A program made the translations under genes and the position numbers. Shown in pieces: positions 23,240 through 33,961 of a DNA stretch of 64,000 nucleotides (the first letter of the stretch is position 1; each line of letters begins with the position of its first letter). The stretch lies in contig NC_092576.1 in NCBI RefSeq assembly GCF_037975245.1, forward strand, positions 29,614,611 to 29,678,610, given 5' to 3'. The notes beneath the pieces are model-generated. The model had not been told where the DNA came from. It worked only from the letters and a program-made list of their open reading frames with translations, and ran no database searches. This stretch comes from Apostichopus japonicus. Taxonomy: Eukaryota; Echinodermata; Holothuroidea; Aspidochirotida; Stichopodidae.

Positions 23240-23754
23240 GGTTCCTTGCTGAAAGCAAAGGCACCTATGTATTCAGGTCAGTGTGTTTTTGTGTGTGGTG
23301 CTGTAGCTTGTATGCACAGTAACTCAAGAAAACTCAACAAGGGAATGACCGACCATTACCATTCTTGTGAGTGGTGGTCAGCTTGGCATCATTCCCTGAA
23401 TAAATAAAACTGATAATACAGTACATTTTATTGCGCATGCATTTTACCTGCATTCTATTGCAGTACACTGGATCCTATCCATTGTATACCCTAAGGCCTA
23501 CATAGTTATACTTGCTAGACACATTGGGTCCTTCCCCATTTAAGCTCGTTTACACACCACTTCTGTTTACACGTTTTCAGAGAGAGTGTCCAATCTTCCC
23601 CTCTTCTTGTATCTTGGTATTATTCCAGTAACTGAGAAAACTACATAGTTTGGTGCATGAATTTTTCTTGTTATGTTGGAGCTTTCTTAAAAATATTAGG
23701 TGTAAATGGAATCGATGAACAGCAGCAAGGAACCACTGTATGTTTTCATTCTGG
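23240..23754 (+). repeat. Non-autonomous Helentron-like copy B (right end of the large element)
   Basis: 515 bp, starting after TT with GGTTCCTTGCTGAAAGC, then CTATGTATTCAGG as in copy A (2510). It ends with GCTTTCTTAAA..GAACAGCAGCAAGGAACC plus 20 bases and TT, also as in copy A (4455-4528). Its right border is the LINE#3 sequence and its left border is not, the mirror image of copy A. No coding potential. Confidence 0.7.
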
Positions 23755-24132
23755 TTCATTCATATGGTCTGGTGGTACAGAGCTGGTTAAGAGGGCGGTA
23801 TTGTACCAAAAACTGGAGAAGGGGGACTATGGGTGGTTCATCTGGGAAGTAAGTTCATTTGTTTGTTATTTAAGCAATTGTTTGTAGCGGTAACTGACCC
23901 AGGGTTGCCTTGTTCATGTTTTGTACGTTTTTGGGCGGGTTGCACTTGCGTCGATGGGTTCCGGCGCTGTTTAGCAACAGAGAAGCGCGTAGTAGCACAC
24001 CAAGCAGAGTGGTGCGTGTCATTTGCTCCGCTCTTATTGAGTTGCCCCTGTTGACCTGTCACGGCCGGCCCTCGTTCTCAGTTCCTTGCGGGATAGGGCC
24101 TTGAATGCAATATTTGTACAGGGACGTCATCC

Positions 24133-25934
24133 AGTTCAGTTCAGTTCTCGTGGAGTGCGGACGTGTTTTCGGCTGCTCTCCACCTTTCGTTGACCACACT
24201 TTTATTGTGTTTTTACGTTGGCCCTTCATTAGTTTACAGTTTGTTTTAGTGTAGTTTGTGTGTTTTGGGTTTGTTTCGTTTTGGTACCCCTAGCTGTCAT
24301 GGCGGCTCGCCGTGACAGCAAAATCGTATTGTTGAGTTTTTCGGGGGAGGCTAAGGTCGTCCCCGTACAAGTTTTTTCAGTTTTGCGTTCTGTTGGTTTA
24401 AAGGTCCCTGGAGAGGTTGACGCGCTTCAGCGTAAACCTCTCCGGGGTATGAATTGTTTTGATGTACGGTTTACCTCGGAGGCTGCCCGCGTCCGAGGCG
24501 TCCATGTGTTGGAGGGAGTTGAGGGACTGAAGGTCACACCGTATGACAGTTCGGTGTGGGTGACAGTCCTCCATCTCCCTCTGGACATGTCTGAACAGGT
24601 TGTTGTGCGGACACTGGGGCGTTTTGGGAAAGTGACCGGCTACGAGGAGCCGGAATTCATTGAATGTAAAGGTGTCAAGACCGGGACTAGACGAGTTAGA
24701 ATCGAACTCAAGTCCGATATCCCCTCTACCTTGTGGGCTAATAGGCACAGGGCCCACATTGCATACCCGGGCCAGCCTCGCACTTGTTGGAGGTGTGGGC
24801 TGGAAGGGCATGAGGCCAGGTTGTGCCCGAACAAGCGGTGTAGCCGCTGTTTACAGGTTGGGCATACCCTGGCCGAGTGTAAAGGGGATATCGTTTGCAA
24901 CTCGTGTGGGAAAACGGGCCATCTCGCCCGTTTATGCCCAGACCGCTCATACGCCGCGAGAGTGGCTACGGGCGTGGTTGAAGCGGTCCCTGTCCCGGCC
25001 TCTGACACCGTACCACATGATGCTCCTGTCATCGCCCCAGTGTCCGAAACTAGCGCCCCGATGGAGGCTTTGTTCCCCCTTAAGTGTCCGACCTCTCCCC
25101 TGATCGAACTTGCCGAAACTGCCAGCCTGCCCACTGAAGCAGAGCAGGACAAAACGGCGGAGATGGTACTAGCGGAGTGGCACGCGGCGCAGGATGCCGC
25201 TTGTACTGGTTCACCGGTAGCTACGCCCGCTATTGGTGATACTAGCTGGGCCCCGAGTCAACCGGCCCAAGAGACATTAAGTGGCCCAGATTCTGACTCG
25301 CCAATGGAGGACTGCACTACAGCCTTATTTGTTGTGGCTAAGGAGTCCTCCGATTGGTTTGATGAGACCAAACAGGCCACTGATCTCATTGACTCGAGTG
25401 GCCCTTCCACCCTACCCGCAGCCGCTTCCGCTATACCGGACACGATGGTCGTTAGTGGACCTCCTGTTCCTGACAGGGAGGTCCACTCGATGAAGGTTGA
25501 CGAGGAGTTAAGAACTCTGCTCCCTCGTAAGAAAAGGGGGAATACTGTTAGGGGCTTGAAAAGACCCGTATTGGGAAAATTTCGCAGGTAATGCGCAAGC
25601 CTGTCGTCTGCTATCGGGACGGCGTACCCCGGATGAATTTTGGAGTTAGTTAGTTCTTATGTGTGGGGTGGGGGGTTTGTGTGGTCCTTACATAATGTGG
25701 GTTGGGGGTTTTCTGTTTGTGGTTTGGTGTTGGCTTTTTGGGGCTGGTTTGTGGAGCTTTATTGTTTTGGTTCTGTTGGCCTTTGGGTCCGTGTCCTTTT
25801 CGCGTCACGTTGAACGCTATATTTTATACGTTTGTGGGTTTTCAGTTGGGTTTTTGGTGGTTGTTAAACAGACGGATTGTTTTTGGTTTTGTTGACCTTT
25901 GGTCCGTGTCCGTTTCTTTGCACGTAAAAAGCAC
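24133..25934 (+). mobile_element. ORF1-only half-LINE (Tx1-like), complete, with 15-bp target duplication
   Basis: An 1802-bp element flanked by the perfect duplication ACAGGGACGTCATCC (24118-24132, 25935-25949), inserted in LINE#3 ORF2. It has a 5' UTR starting with the family block TCGTGGAGTGCGGACGTGTT, one intact ORF1 (24299-25591) and about 340 bp of 3' region ending in CACGTAAAAAGCAC. There is no ORF2 and no room for one. A second copy (39223-41028) has the same ORF1/3' junction, so this is a propagating non-autonomous lineage and not a private deletion. By analogy with mammalian HAL1 it would be moved by the ORF2 of a relative. Confidence 0.9.
24299..25591 (+). CDS. Half-LINE ORF1 protein with three CCHC zinc knuckles
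   Basis: Intact 430-codon frame. The ATG at 24299 opens with MAARRDSKIVLL, matching the MASRRDSKIVKL start of LINE#1 ORF1. The N-terminal half is an RRM-like or otherwise uncharacterised domain conserved with LINE#1 ORF1 (PGEVDALQ, YDSSVWVTVLH). Three CX2CX4HX4C knuckles follow: CWRCGLEGHEARLC, CSRCLQVGHTLAEC and CNSCGKTGHLARLC (about residues 160-220). The C-terminal 200 residues are acidic and Ser/Pro-rich, ending in a basic KKRGN..RPVLGK tail. Such proteins bind LINE RNA in the retrotransposition particle. The frame is uninterrupted although there is no ORF2, which suggests selection or recent spread. Confidence 0.9.
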   Translation: MAARRDSKIVLLSFSGEAKVVPVQVFSVLRSVGLKVPGEVDALQRKPLRGMNCFDVRFTSEAARVRGVHVLEGVEGLKVTPYDSSVWVTVLHLPLDMSEQVVVRTLGRFGKVTGYEEPEFIECKGVKTGTRRVRIELKSDIPSTLWANRHRAHIAYPGQPRTCWRCGLEGHEARLCPNKRCSRCLQVGHTLAECKGDIVCNSCGKTGHLARLCPDRSYAARVATGVVEAVPVPASDTVPHDAPVIAPVSETSAPMEALFPLKCPTSPLIELAETASLPTEAEQDKTAEMVLAEWHAAQDAACTGSPVATPAIGDTSWAPSQPAQETLSGPDSDSPMEDCTTALFVVAKESSDWFDETKQATDLIDSSGPSTLPAAASAIPDTMVVSGPPVPDREVHSMKVDEELRTLLPRKKRGNTVRGLKRPVLGKFRR

Positions 25935-26646
25935 ACAGGGACGTCATCCTGTCGAAGTATGGCGTTCGGTGCATTCAAGGCTGAATGGTTGCAGGCTCCG
26001 TGATGTTGCATGGAGAATTGCACACGGTGCCTTGGTGACCAATCTGAAAAGGTATCACTGGCGATTGGGTGATGGACTGTGCCCGAGGACCGGCTGTGAC
26101 AGCTTAGAGAGTACTGCCCATGTTTTTTGGCATGGCCCCTTTGTTTTGAACTTTTGTGGGAGTAGTTTCAGTCCTGGACCGACCGTTTATCGGGAGACCG
26201 TTCCTGGTCGGTAGGACAGGGCTTTGTTTTATATGGATTAGATCCTCCAGTTTGTTCTGTTGCTGTGTTGCAGCGCAATATTTATGTTTGTTCTGTTGTG
26301 AGAAAAACTTATTTGGAGGAATAGATTTGATGTTGTTTTTAGGGGAAAATTTGCCAGTTGGCAGGCAGTCCTAGAGGCGGTGAAGTCTGACATTCGCCTT
26401 CAGGTTGAAGGCGATTTTCGCCGTTTATCTGGGGCTGCCTTTTTTGGACGGTGGTGTGCTGGGGAAGGGTGTTTTGTTTCGTTGCGTGCTGGTCGTCCTT
26501 AGTTTTTGGAATGTTTCAGTGGTTGGTTGGGCGTTTTGTCTCTGCAGGTCTGTGAGCGTATAATACCTTTTTGGCTCGCTTGGCCTGAGTTTCGTTTGTA
26601 AGAATGGGATGGTTTGGTAGTGCCGTTTGGCCGTGACGTTTTGTAT

Positions 26647-26674
26647 CCCGTATTACGGGTCACGTAAAACGCAC
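26647..26674 (+). other. LINE#3 3'-terminal hairpin
   Basis: CCCGT-ATT-ACGGG at 26647-26659, then TCACGTAAAACGCAC. Relative to the LINE#1 hairpin (CCCGC-ATG-GCGGG, 48540-48552), both sides of the fifth stem pair changed (C-G to T-A), so pairing is kept. A flanking GTGAC/GTCAC pair extends the stem. Likely the signal recognised by the reverse transcriptase. Confidence 0.7.
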
Positions 26675-27245
26675 TTTAAGCATTGTAATCGGGTCTGAGT
26701 GTTTGTGTCTTCAGTTTTTTTCCCTCTCTCTATAGGGTCCTGATCCTTTTTTTGTACTAAACTAAACCACCTCAAACATTCACAAAACTACGAAAGGACG
26801 ACCAGCACGCAGCGTAATGAAACACCCTTCCCCAACACCACCGTCCAAAAAAGGCAGCCTTACATTTGTACTATTAAGCTAGGCTCACTGTTTCTTTACT
26901 GTCTAGCGTAGGCCCAGACCCATCGTGTAAGAAGTCACAGCGTGGGTATTTTTCTTTAACGTACTTAAAGTGCACCACCGAAGTTGTCGCATAATACGGG
27001 GATTTCCAGGATCAATGTTGCAGTGTAAATTGTGTTTTAAACTGGAAATAACTTCAATTACTGCCAGTTGATCAAATAACAAAAGTTGCTTACTATATCT
27101 GCCAATTCAGCTGTTAGTGTTAGCCTCATATGTTCTCGGTCTCCTATCTACAGCCCTAAAGGGGACCACCCCGGTAACAGCCCTGACCCATGGGACCCGG
27201 GAGTAAGAAATCTTTGTCAGAAAATTATTTATTCCAAGGCTTAAA
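26675..27245. other. Flank with an antisense LINE 3'UTR scrap at 26765-26862
   Basis: About 100 bases near 26765 (CCACCTCAAACATTCACAAA through CCGTCCAAAAAAGGCAGCC) are the complement of the LINE#1 3' UTR around 48310-48415, without the terminal hairpin. The rest holds nothing recognisable. Confidence 0.6.
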
Positions 27246-27249
27246 TTAA

Positions 27250-27269
27250 AGAGGTTATGAAATGGAAAA
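27250..27269 (+). repeat. Left terminal inverted repeat of Kolobok-like element
   Basis: AGAGGTTATGAAATGGAAAA directly after TTAA at 27246-27249. Exact inverse of 41937-41956, 14.7 kb away. Confidence 0.85.
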
Positions 27270-27539
27270 TTTGTCTTGGAATGGTTTGTCTAGATTACTA
27301 CAACACCACCCATGCACAACTTTCCGTAAATGCGGCTTCAAACCCCAGAAATTCGCCGTCAAAGTATTCCCTAGAGACCTCTCGACCTGACCCTCATAAA
27401 AAAGTCAAAGCTGCCCACCGCAGTTCATATGACGTCATCGAAGGAACCATTTCAGCCAAAGCCGACTTCCCGCTTTTTATCGATACGGCGTCATACAGTT
27501 TACTACATGTAAACACAAAACTCTCCTCATCAATTGAAA

Positions 27540-29664
27540 ATGTCTTCTTCCGATTCCGAGGGAATGGGACTTCACCTCTCAGAATCTACGTCAAGCTATG
27601 ACGAAAATGATTTTCTTCAAGAAGAAGATGAGGAAATAGTTTTCGAGGGTGATGAAGATATCGGTGTTTTGCCCGATCAATTTGAGCCCCTTGCCGATGG
27701 CCGAGACGCGCCGCTGCCGATTAATGTTCACCGAGCAGATCGGTTGGACGATCCTGACCGAAACTGGTAAGTTCAGCATGAACAAAACTCTAATGTCGAT
27801 GTTCCTGCTACTTCATTTCACAGCAATGTTTGTTAAATTATGTTCAGTGCAAATGCAACTCCAGTAAGTAGTAGCACAAGAACTGCAGTAACACTTACTG
27901 GTCTAGACCTAACCTAGGTTAACAAGTACTGTAACAGACGCTGCATAACACTGCAGGCTGGACTGTGTAAATGTTATGTTACTTGTTTGTTGGATCATCC
28001 AATCATAACACGATGCCATTTCTACCAGCGAAGAGAAATTGCATATCTAGTATTGATTGTTCTAAATCCTACTGGCTTTTAAGTTTTGTTTAAAATACTG
28101 GGTAACCAAAAAGGAAAAAAATCGTCATTTGCTGCATCATGAGGCCTAGGCTGTGGTCATAACAAAGTTATTTACCTACTCTATAGTATGGCTAGGCCCA
28201 CAGACACTCGTAACGTTTTCTAGGTGTATATACTACTATTTACTACGCCTAATTGTAAACGTTTACGTGCGCCCCTACATAGGCCAAAGCTAGGCTTATA
28301 ATATTACATATACGGGAAGGAAAATAACGTTTTCAAGGAAGGAAACTGACATTTTACAGGGAGAAATGCATCATTTATCAGAGTGGGAAGCTGATAAATT
28401 GGTTATAGTGTAGGCTAAGAATAAATTTGACTCAATCGTTATTTTCCACGCCTAAATCATAAACCACATTACTAATAGTAATATAGTTACTTTGCTACTT
28501 AGATACTTTCCTACCCATAATATGTTGCTTTACTCTCCTAAATAACAGGGGAGGGATGTACCTTTTTGTGGAGGAAACAAACCTCTATGTGGCTCGGACT
28601 ATAGCTAGCCTGAGTCTTAGCCCTCATCAAAGCTAGTGCCTAACTTGTAAATCTTTCTTGTCTCATTATAAAAAAATGCCCTTCATACTACCATGTTCCA
28701 TATGATACGCCTCATGTTTGCTTTGGATGTGGTAGATATAATGCCACTTATTTTACAAAATGCTCAATATCATTCTTCATGTTTCTTTCATTGAAGGTGT
28801 TTATGTGGTGAATGTCCAGTGATGCCAACAGAAGAAGAATGTGTATGCTGTAAGAAAATTTAAGAGGTGAATGTCACAAGGGGAGAAAATGGAGCCTGTA
28901 TCACACCTGTTCACGTGCTTCGAGTAGCATACTACCAATATCGCCAGCAGTATGGAGAAAGACATGGACATGAAATTAATGAGTGAGTACTGCTCAGTAC
29001 TGTTTCGAGAGACAGTACTGTTAACTTAATTGCCAAGTTAACTAGTACAGTGATGGCAGTTACTGTTTCATGCACATTAGGTGTCAACAAGTGCCATTGC
29101 AGATTTCTAACTGGTCCAACTTGTGGATCTCAAACTTAAAATTTACCAATTGCACACAATAACTTTAAGGAGTAATATGTGTCCTATCATTGTCATCATA
29201 GGCATAGGAGCCTAATTTGATTTTGGGGGCTGTCACGACTTTCCCGAAAAATATTACCAAAAATTTTCAAGCGCTCCGGGCTATCAACATGTTAATGTGC
29301 ATATCATATAGGCATTCTTCGGTTATTGCATCACATGCCAATTACATATAATCATGTGCCGTGTTATTACCCTTCCATATTGGTTAGAATTATTGGGGAA
29401 GTCGTTAGAATAATAATAATCATAATAATATCAGTTAAACCATTGAAAAACACATTGCAAATTATGATTGTCATATGAATATTTGGTTGTGTATTCTTTT
29501 ACAGGCAATATCGGTACACAGCCTACAGACAATTTGTGAGATGGTGTTGGGGATTTCTTGGCAGACATGTGAGGGTAGTACTTCCAGCGTGTGCAGTGCA
29601 ACAAATCAGACGTTCCTTCCCAGCTGCAGAGTTTGCTGGCTTCCGCTACCCAGATCTCAATTAG
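27540..29664 (+). pseudogene. P2X7-C-terminal-like (ballast domain) protein gene of the Kolobok-like element
   Basis: Three exons with consensus sites: 27540-27766 (acidic N-terminus, donor GGTAAGTT), 28797-28982 and 29505-29664. Joined in phase, exon 2 begins WCLCGECPVMPTEEECVCC, the Cys-rich start of the domain that forms the cytoplasmic ballast of vertebrate P2X7. Exon 3 carries YRYTAYRQFVRW, VVLPACAVQQIRRSFP and the terminal GFRYPDLN, also typical. Invertebrates have many stand-alone proteins with this domain and no channel part; their function is unknown. An in-frame TAA near 28860 and a shortened middle (ITPVHVLRVAYYQYR) show decay. It lies just inside the left TIR, convergent with the transposase. 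Confidence 0.8.
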
Positions 29665-29833
29665 CATTTGTTTGTATTTTCTGAGCTGAGTGTTCTTAAA
29701 GAACTTGTGGCCAGGTTTGAAAACAGCATTGACTAAATTAAAAAATGGAAAAGTTCACATTCTTATGTAACCCACTTATTCACCTACCCTATTACGTAAT
29801 ATAAGATACCATTCAAGTCTCAGTCTTCCGATT

Positions 29834-30115
29834 GTTACGATCCCAGATGCGCTCACGCATTCTACATAACTGGAACTCGCCAACAAAGTGGTTCGCAGAC
29901 TTCGTGAATATTCATAGCCTACTAGTACATTCCTTTACACTCCGGGTATAAAAGCCATAGACGCCCGATTGAGCGGCCTCTCCGTTTTCTCCGTTCGTTC
30001 TGTTCAGAGGTTGTCGCCACACCTCTGATGGTTCCTTGTCTTGATTACTGTGGCCATTTTAAACAAAGTACATATTAAACTCTATACTTTTGTCGGAATT
30101 CCGACCTACTACATT
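29834..30115 (+). promoter_or_regulatory. Possible solo LTR or TATA promoter region
   Basis: TGTTACGATCCCAGATGCG at 29834 opens a segment with a good TATA box (GGGTATAAAAGCC, about 29946) and a downstream CCTCTCCGTTTTCTCCGTTC tract. This resembles the U3-R part of a Gypsy-type LTR. No internal retroviral-type coding sequence or second LTR is visible, and the 3' border is uncertain. A host promoter is an alternative. Confidence 0.3.
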
Positions 30116-30644
30116 CTAATGGATTCTCGTCGCTCTACCTGAACTTAATCTACATCCAGCCGAACTACTTCTAAAGCAAACCTGGACACTATCCGCCTAG
30201 CACTAAGGTAACTCAAGAACTAAGCAGTTAATTGAATTAAGAAACTATAGCTATGTATGTTCATATTTATACTTTAGTAAGCTATGCTTTTAAACTTACT
30301 TTCATCCTCGTGTTCTCCTTTTATGTCACGTGATCTGTTCTCCACATTAAGTATGGAAACGGTCACGTAACAACATGTATCTTGTTTTGCCACTATTATA
30401 TTGCAAAGTCCCAAGTTTATTTGCTACATTCCACTTTTTGACATTTTGTACATTATGGGATAAATAAATATGGTATCAAAACTCAATGAAAAAATGAAAG
30501 TAAATATAGAGTATCGAAATAGTATACGTGAGATGAGTAAAGGAATCACAAATAATTAAGAGGATACTTTTCTGGTCTGGTCCCTTTGTAACTTGGATAG
30601 TGCAATGAACAACACCCACCCACCCTCCCCCACATAACCATCGA

Positions 30645-30672
30645 AATATATATATATATATATATATATATC
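30645..30672. repeat. AT dinucleotide microsatellite
   Basis: About 14 copies of AT/TA in a row. Confidence 0.95.
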
Positions 30673-30859
30673 ACTTATGAAGAAAGAAATATGAGAAGAA
30701 AAAAAGGAAGTATAACTAAGATGAATTGCTATAAAATAGGTATTTTTTCAGTTATATTCTCTTAAATGTATTGAGTGTGGAAGAAATTTTAAAAGTGAAA
30801 ATGTGCTAAGAATTTGAAAATGGTTAAGACTGGTACTACAAAATGGATGGTGTAGCAAA

Positions 30860-31330
30860 TTCATCTAACAAGTGTTATAGGATAAAAGAATAGTATAAAA
30901 GTAATTAAAAACTGCTTGGAGAGGATCAAGAGTGAAGGACCACCACGAGAGAGGGACATCAAGGGAATCATGAACTTGTTGTCTATCCAGTATACCCTTA
31001 ATGTTACTGGAGTTTTTAACCTTGTACGAACATTTACCTCCCTGAATATTAAGAGAAAGTTAATTTGTTCTTCGCCAGTCAGAAATGTTTCAAAAATCAC
31101 CAGTAGCTTCAGCAAGAGTATCACCTAAGTTCTTATTTTGTAGGAATACGGTGGTTTCATCAGCAAACAAGACAAAAGTTGACTTCCCGTTTATATAGAT
31201 AATAAAACAATAGGGTCCTTGTACAGAACCCTGCGATACACTAATATTATATATGAAACAATCTGAGTGGGAACTATTACACTGTACATAATAACATATA
31301 GTATGGAGAATGATTATATAAAATGAAATA
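30860..31330 (-). pseudogene. Fragment of a non-LTR reverse transcriptase (CR1/Jockey-like style)
   Basis: On the minus strand 31270-31090 reads SVSQGSVQGPYCFIIYIN and, after a short gap, FVLFADETTVFLQNKNL. These correspond to the RT motifs GxxQGSxLGPLLFxxYIND and the FADDTT active site, with the second catalytic Asp changed to Glu. The following sequence is frame-broken. A separate LINE type from the Tx1-like family. Its 5' side is interrupted by the palindrome at 31306-31429. Confidence 0.65.
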
Positions 31331-31429
31331 AATTGTTTGCCTATGGTGTTCGTGTTACCCCCATAACTGGTTTCAAAGTTAACACCCACCATAGGCAAAC
31401 AATTTATTTCATTTTATATAATCATTCTC
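31306..31429. repeat. Perfect 43-bp inverted repeat with 38-base loop
   Basis: 31306-31348 and 31387-31429 are exact reverse complements (both contain ATTGTTTGCCTATGGTG or its inverse) around a 38-base loop. Perfect identity over 43 bases implies recent origin, for example foldback synthesis or template switching during repair. It lies at the edge of the RT fragment and encodes nothing. Confidence 0.95.
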
Positions 31430-33829
31430 AAGACTTGATTTAACATGAGCAGGTTTCTTCATGAATCTGACGTAAAATATAGGGAGTGTGTACAACATAC
31501 ATATATTTCATCTCAGTAATGAGTGAACAGCAGTGTGATGTGACAAACAATAAATAAACAATAATATGGGCTGTCCTGAGATGACAATTGACCTCAACAG
31601 CAGACTTCTTGTACTAAATGTGATACATGAAGGTAATAAATATGACATCTTGCTGAAATGTGTAAATCATGGTTTTCAAAATTTTTCTCCCTGGTCAACC
31701 GAAATTTACACAAACCTTCTGCCCACAACATTAGGCTTCTTGTTCAATTACATACCAAAAAGCAGTATTATGGTCAAGTAGATGGAAGCAAAGTAAATGT
31801 TGGCTTTTGTTGGCTTCAAATGACATTTGACCTCCACCAAAATCTATAGTATTAGATCTGCTGACCTTTTACTTCCAAAAACAAAACGCTTCTTGTACTC
31901 CATGTGGTACTTCTACACATCAAACATTCGCCATCATGAATGCAAATATTAGAATTTTTATTGTAAACCCACCACCCCCCCCCCTCCCCCCATAAAATAA
32001 CTGAAATCCATTCTTCAGGTGATCAATATTTTGAAATAGTCATTAAAACACCACAACCGGTGAAATCAATGATGGTGCTTCATGCTACTCATCACCAGCC
32101 TCTTGGTCAGTTATGTTTTGGCTTGCCTGCAGAATGTTAGTGGTAGTTGCAGATTCTTCTAAAGCAAATCTTGAGCTTTGTCTTCTTAAGGCCTCTTCCA
32201 AATCTGGTTTCCTGTATGTGCTGCTCACCGGTGGAGGTACATTAACGAGGCCACTAAGTTTCGGTTCTCCTCAAGACTATGGAATGCCTGCTCCATGAGG
32301 TGATTGACATATCCTACAAATATTGCCAAAAATTGCCTGTTACAATATTGCAGAAATCGAAATGTAAAATGAGGCACATTTTATGAAACTCACCGAATGT
32401 AACTTGGCTCTGTATTTCTCTCAGAGTATAATCTCCACGCTTAGCTCGAGGGAAGTCTATCGCATACAGCTGTTCCCAGACTTTGTTAGCGCTGGATCAC
32501 GGTTGCTGTTTTCGTTGTAGTGAAGGCCAGCAAGTAACCTGCAAAGGATATATAGCACTCATCATAATATAATGTAACTTCAAACTGACAAGAGAGAAAT
32601 TGTTCACGTGCATTGGTGGTGGGGGCGGGGGGTCAGGAGGTAATTCTTTTCGCATACTCACCTGCATGTCATGCCTTCATAGGAGAATATCGTCAGTTTC
32701 GGAGCAAAATAATTCAACAAAGAATGAAAAGCTTCGATTCTGGATATCTGCTTCTTTGCTTTGGAGACATCCTCTTCACGTCGTTCTTGAGTCTTGTTCC
32801 AAGGAGTAACTCGTTTAGTCTCTCACATGCGTCTGAACCTATGAAGGAAGGAAGATATCCATGGTCAGTTTCCAGCCTAGGAAGAGAGGTATTTGTGAAA
32901 AAATGTAAATAATTTCCAGGCCGTTTCTCCAAATTATCTATCTATATCCAGTTGCTAAAATGTACCTTCAAACTGCCTTAGGTTTTTTCATGCAAACTTT
33001 CCTACATTGAGAGAATGTTAACATCAGTTTTGCTCCGGTTCTCCTTGAGTTGGTGATGTAAAGTTACAAGTACTGATGCTTGCAATACTCTCCTGTCAAT
33101 TAAAACTAATTTAAGCATGGTACTTTTGCTTGTTCTTTTTACAATTCCAACACACCTTTAAAATCTATATTCCTTTCTGCTAACAAGCTTTGTGTACTTA
33201 CCTGGAGTGGGCGAACACATGCATGAAAAAGCTCCCCATCATGGCCAATGTGAATGTTCTGCACATGGTTTGCTACAGAAGCAAAGTTTTCCAGCATCAT
33301 GTCTGGGTTACCACCAGGGGTGGAGGCAGCTGACCAGTGGAGGTGGCTAATGATGCTTTTGCACCATTCGTTGACAGCGTGACATCTCTTCTTACCAAGT
33401 GCAATAATTTTCTTCTTTATTGCTGAAAAAATAGCAATTCAATACATTATCACTATTTGAAAGCAGAAAATAAAAAGACAAAATAGTTCCTCGCCAACAG
33501 AAGAATCATCACTTAACTGGAATGCTTTTTCTGAACTTAAATAATTGGTGCCTAAATAGAGCATTTCATCAACAATCAACTCTCACATTTAGAATTTTTG
33601 GGGGGGGGGGGCTTTTTTATAATGAATCATTTGTTCAGGTATTGAGCTTGCATTTTTAAATACACAAGTAGTTGGGAAATAAATAATATTGCAACCGTAT
33701 TAAATCTACGGCTTTTATAAAATCCAGTTTGCCTCCCAGGTTGGCACCCCCAATTTCAGATATGTGGGTAGTGGGAATGATGGAGGAATCTTAATCCTTG
33801 AAATCTTCAGGTGATGAAATACTTCTGAT

Positions 33830-33961
33830 ACTTTTTAAGAAAAGTCACCCAGGAAAGAACCTGGGCACGAAAACCAAACTACCAAACGACTGATCCGCTC
33901 TCAGCCCCAGTCCCCTTGCATCGGGACTGTGACTGTGTGATCATCGTCAGGTGTGTATCAC
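33830..33961 (-). mobile_element. 5'-truncated copy of the U2-headed SINE family
   Basis: The minus strand matches the body and tail of the SINE at 56593-56780 (GGTGATACACACCTGACGAT through CTTAAAAAGT) at high identity but lacks the U2 head. It is flanked by CTTCTGAT on both sides (33822-33829 and 33962-33969), an 8-bp target duplication. It lies in an intron of the Kolobok-like transposase. Confidence 0.85.

Larger units (their letters stand above)
2510..23754 (+). mobile_element. 21.2-kb Helentron-type (Helitron2) element inserted in LINE#3
   Basis: LINE#3 similarity stops after ..GGCGATTTTTT at 2509 and resumes at the adjacent LINE position ..TTCATTCATATGG at 23755, so the DNA between behaves as one insertion at a T run. 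The left end is flush with GGTTCCTTGCT (2510-2520). The right end carries its inverse AGCAAGGAACC at 23724-23734, 20 bases from the border. Helentron/Helitron2 elements are known for T^T insertion and asymmetric terminal inverted repeats. Inside lie Helentron genes: OTU, Rep, helicase, AP-like endonuclease and an RPA-like protein. Internal copies of both ends at 4498-4528 and 23240 complicate the picture. A composite of two non-autonomous copies with the autonomous core between them is an alternative. Confidence 0.65.
1635..26674 (+). mobile_element. LINE#3: old Tx1-like LINE remnant, discontinuous
   Basis: Sense LINE pieces at 1635-1678, 2108-2509, 23755-24132 and 25935-26674 are consecutive segments of one ORF2-plus-3'UTR. 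Together they equal about 1.6 kb of LINE#1 from the pre-YADD segment to the 3' end. Three later insertions separate them: a MITE, the 21-kb Helentron and a half-LINE. The ORF2 reading is broken by several substitutions and indels. The 3' end has the family hairpin, here CCCGT/ACGGG at 26647-26659, and stops at ..GTAAAACGCAC. The 5' truncation near 1635 is inferred from loss of similarity. Confidence 0.75.

Noticed and set aside
27540-29664. Annotation as a P2X purinergic receptor channel
   Set aside because: Only the cytoplasmic ballast-like domain is present; there are no transmembrane or extracellular ATP-binding parts.
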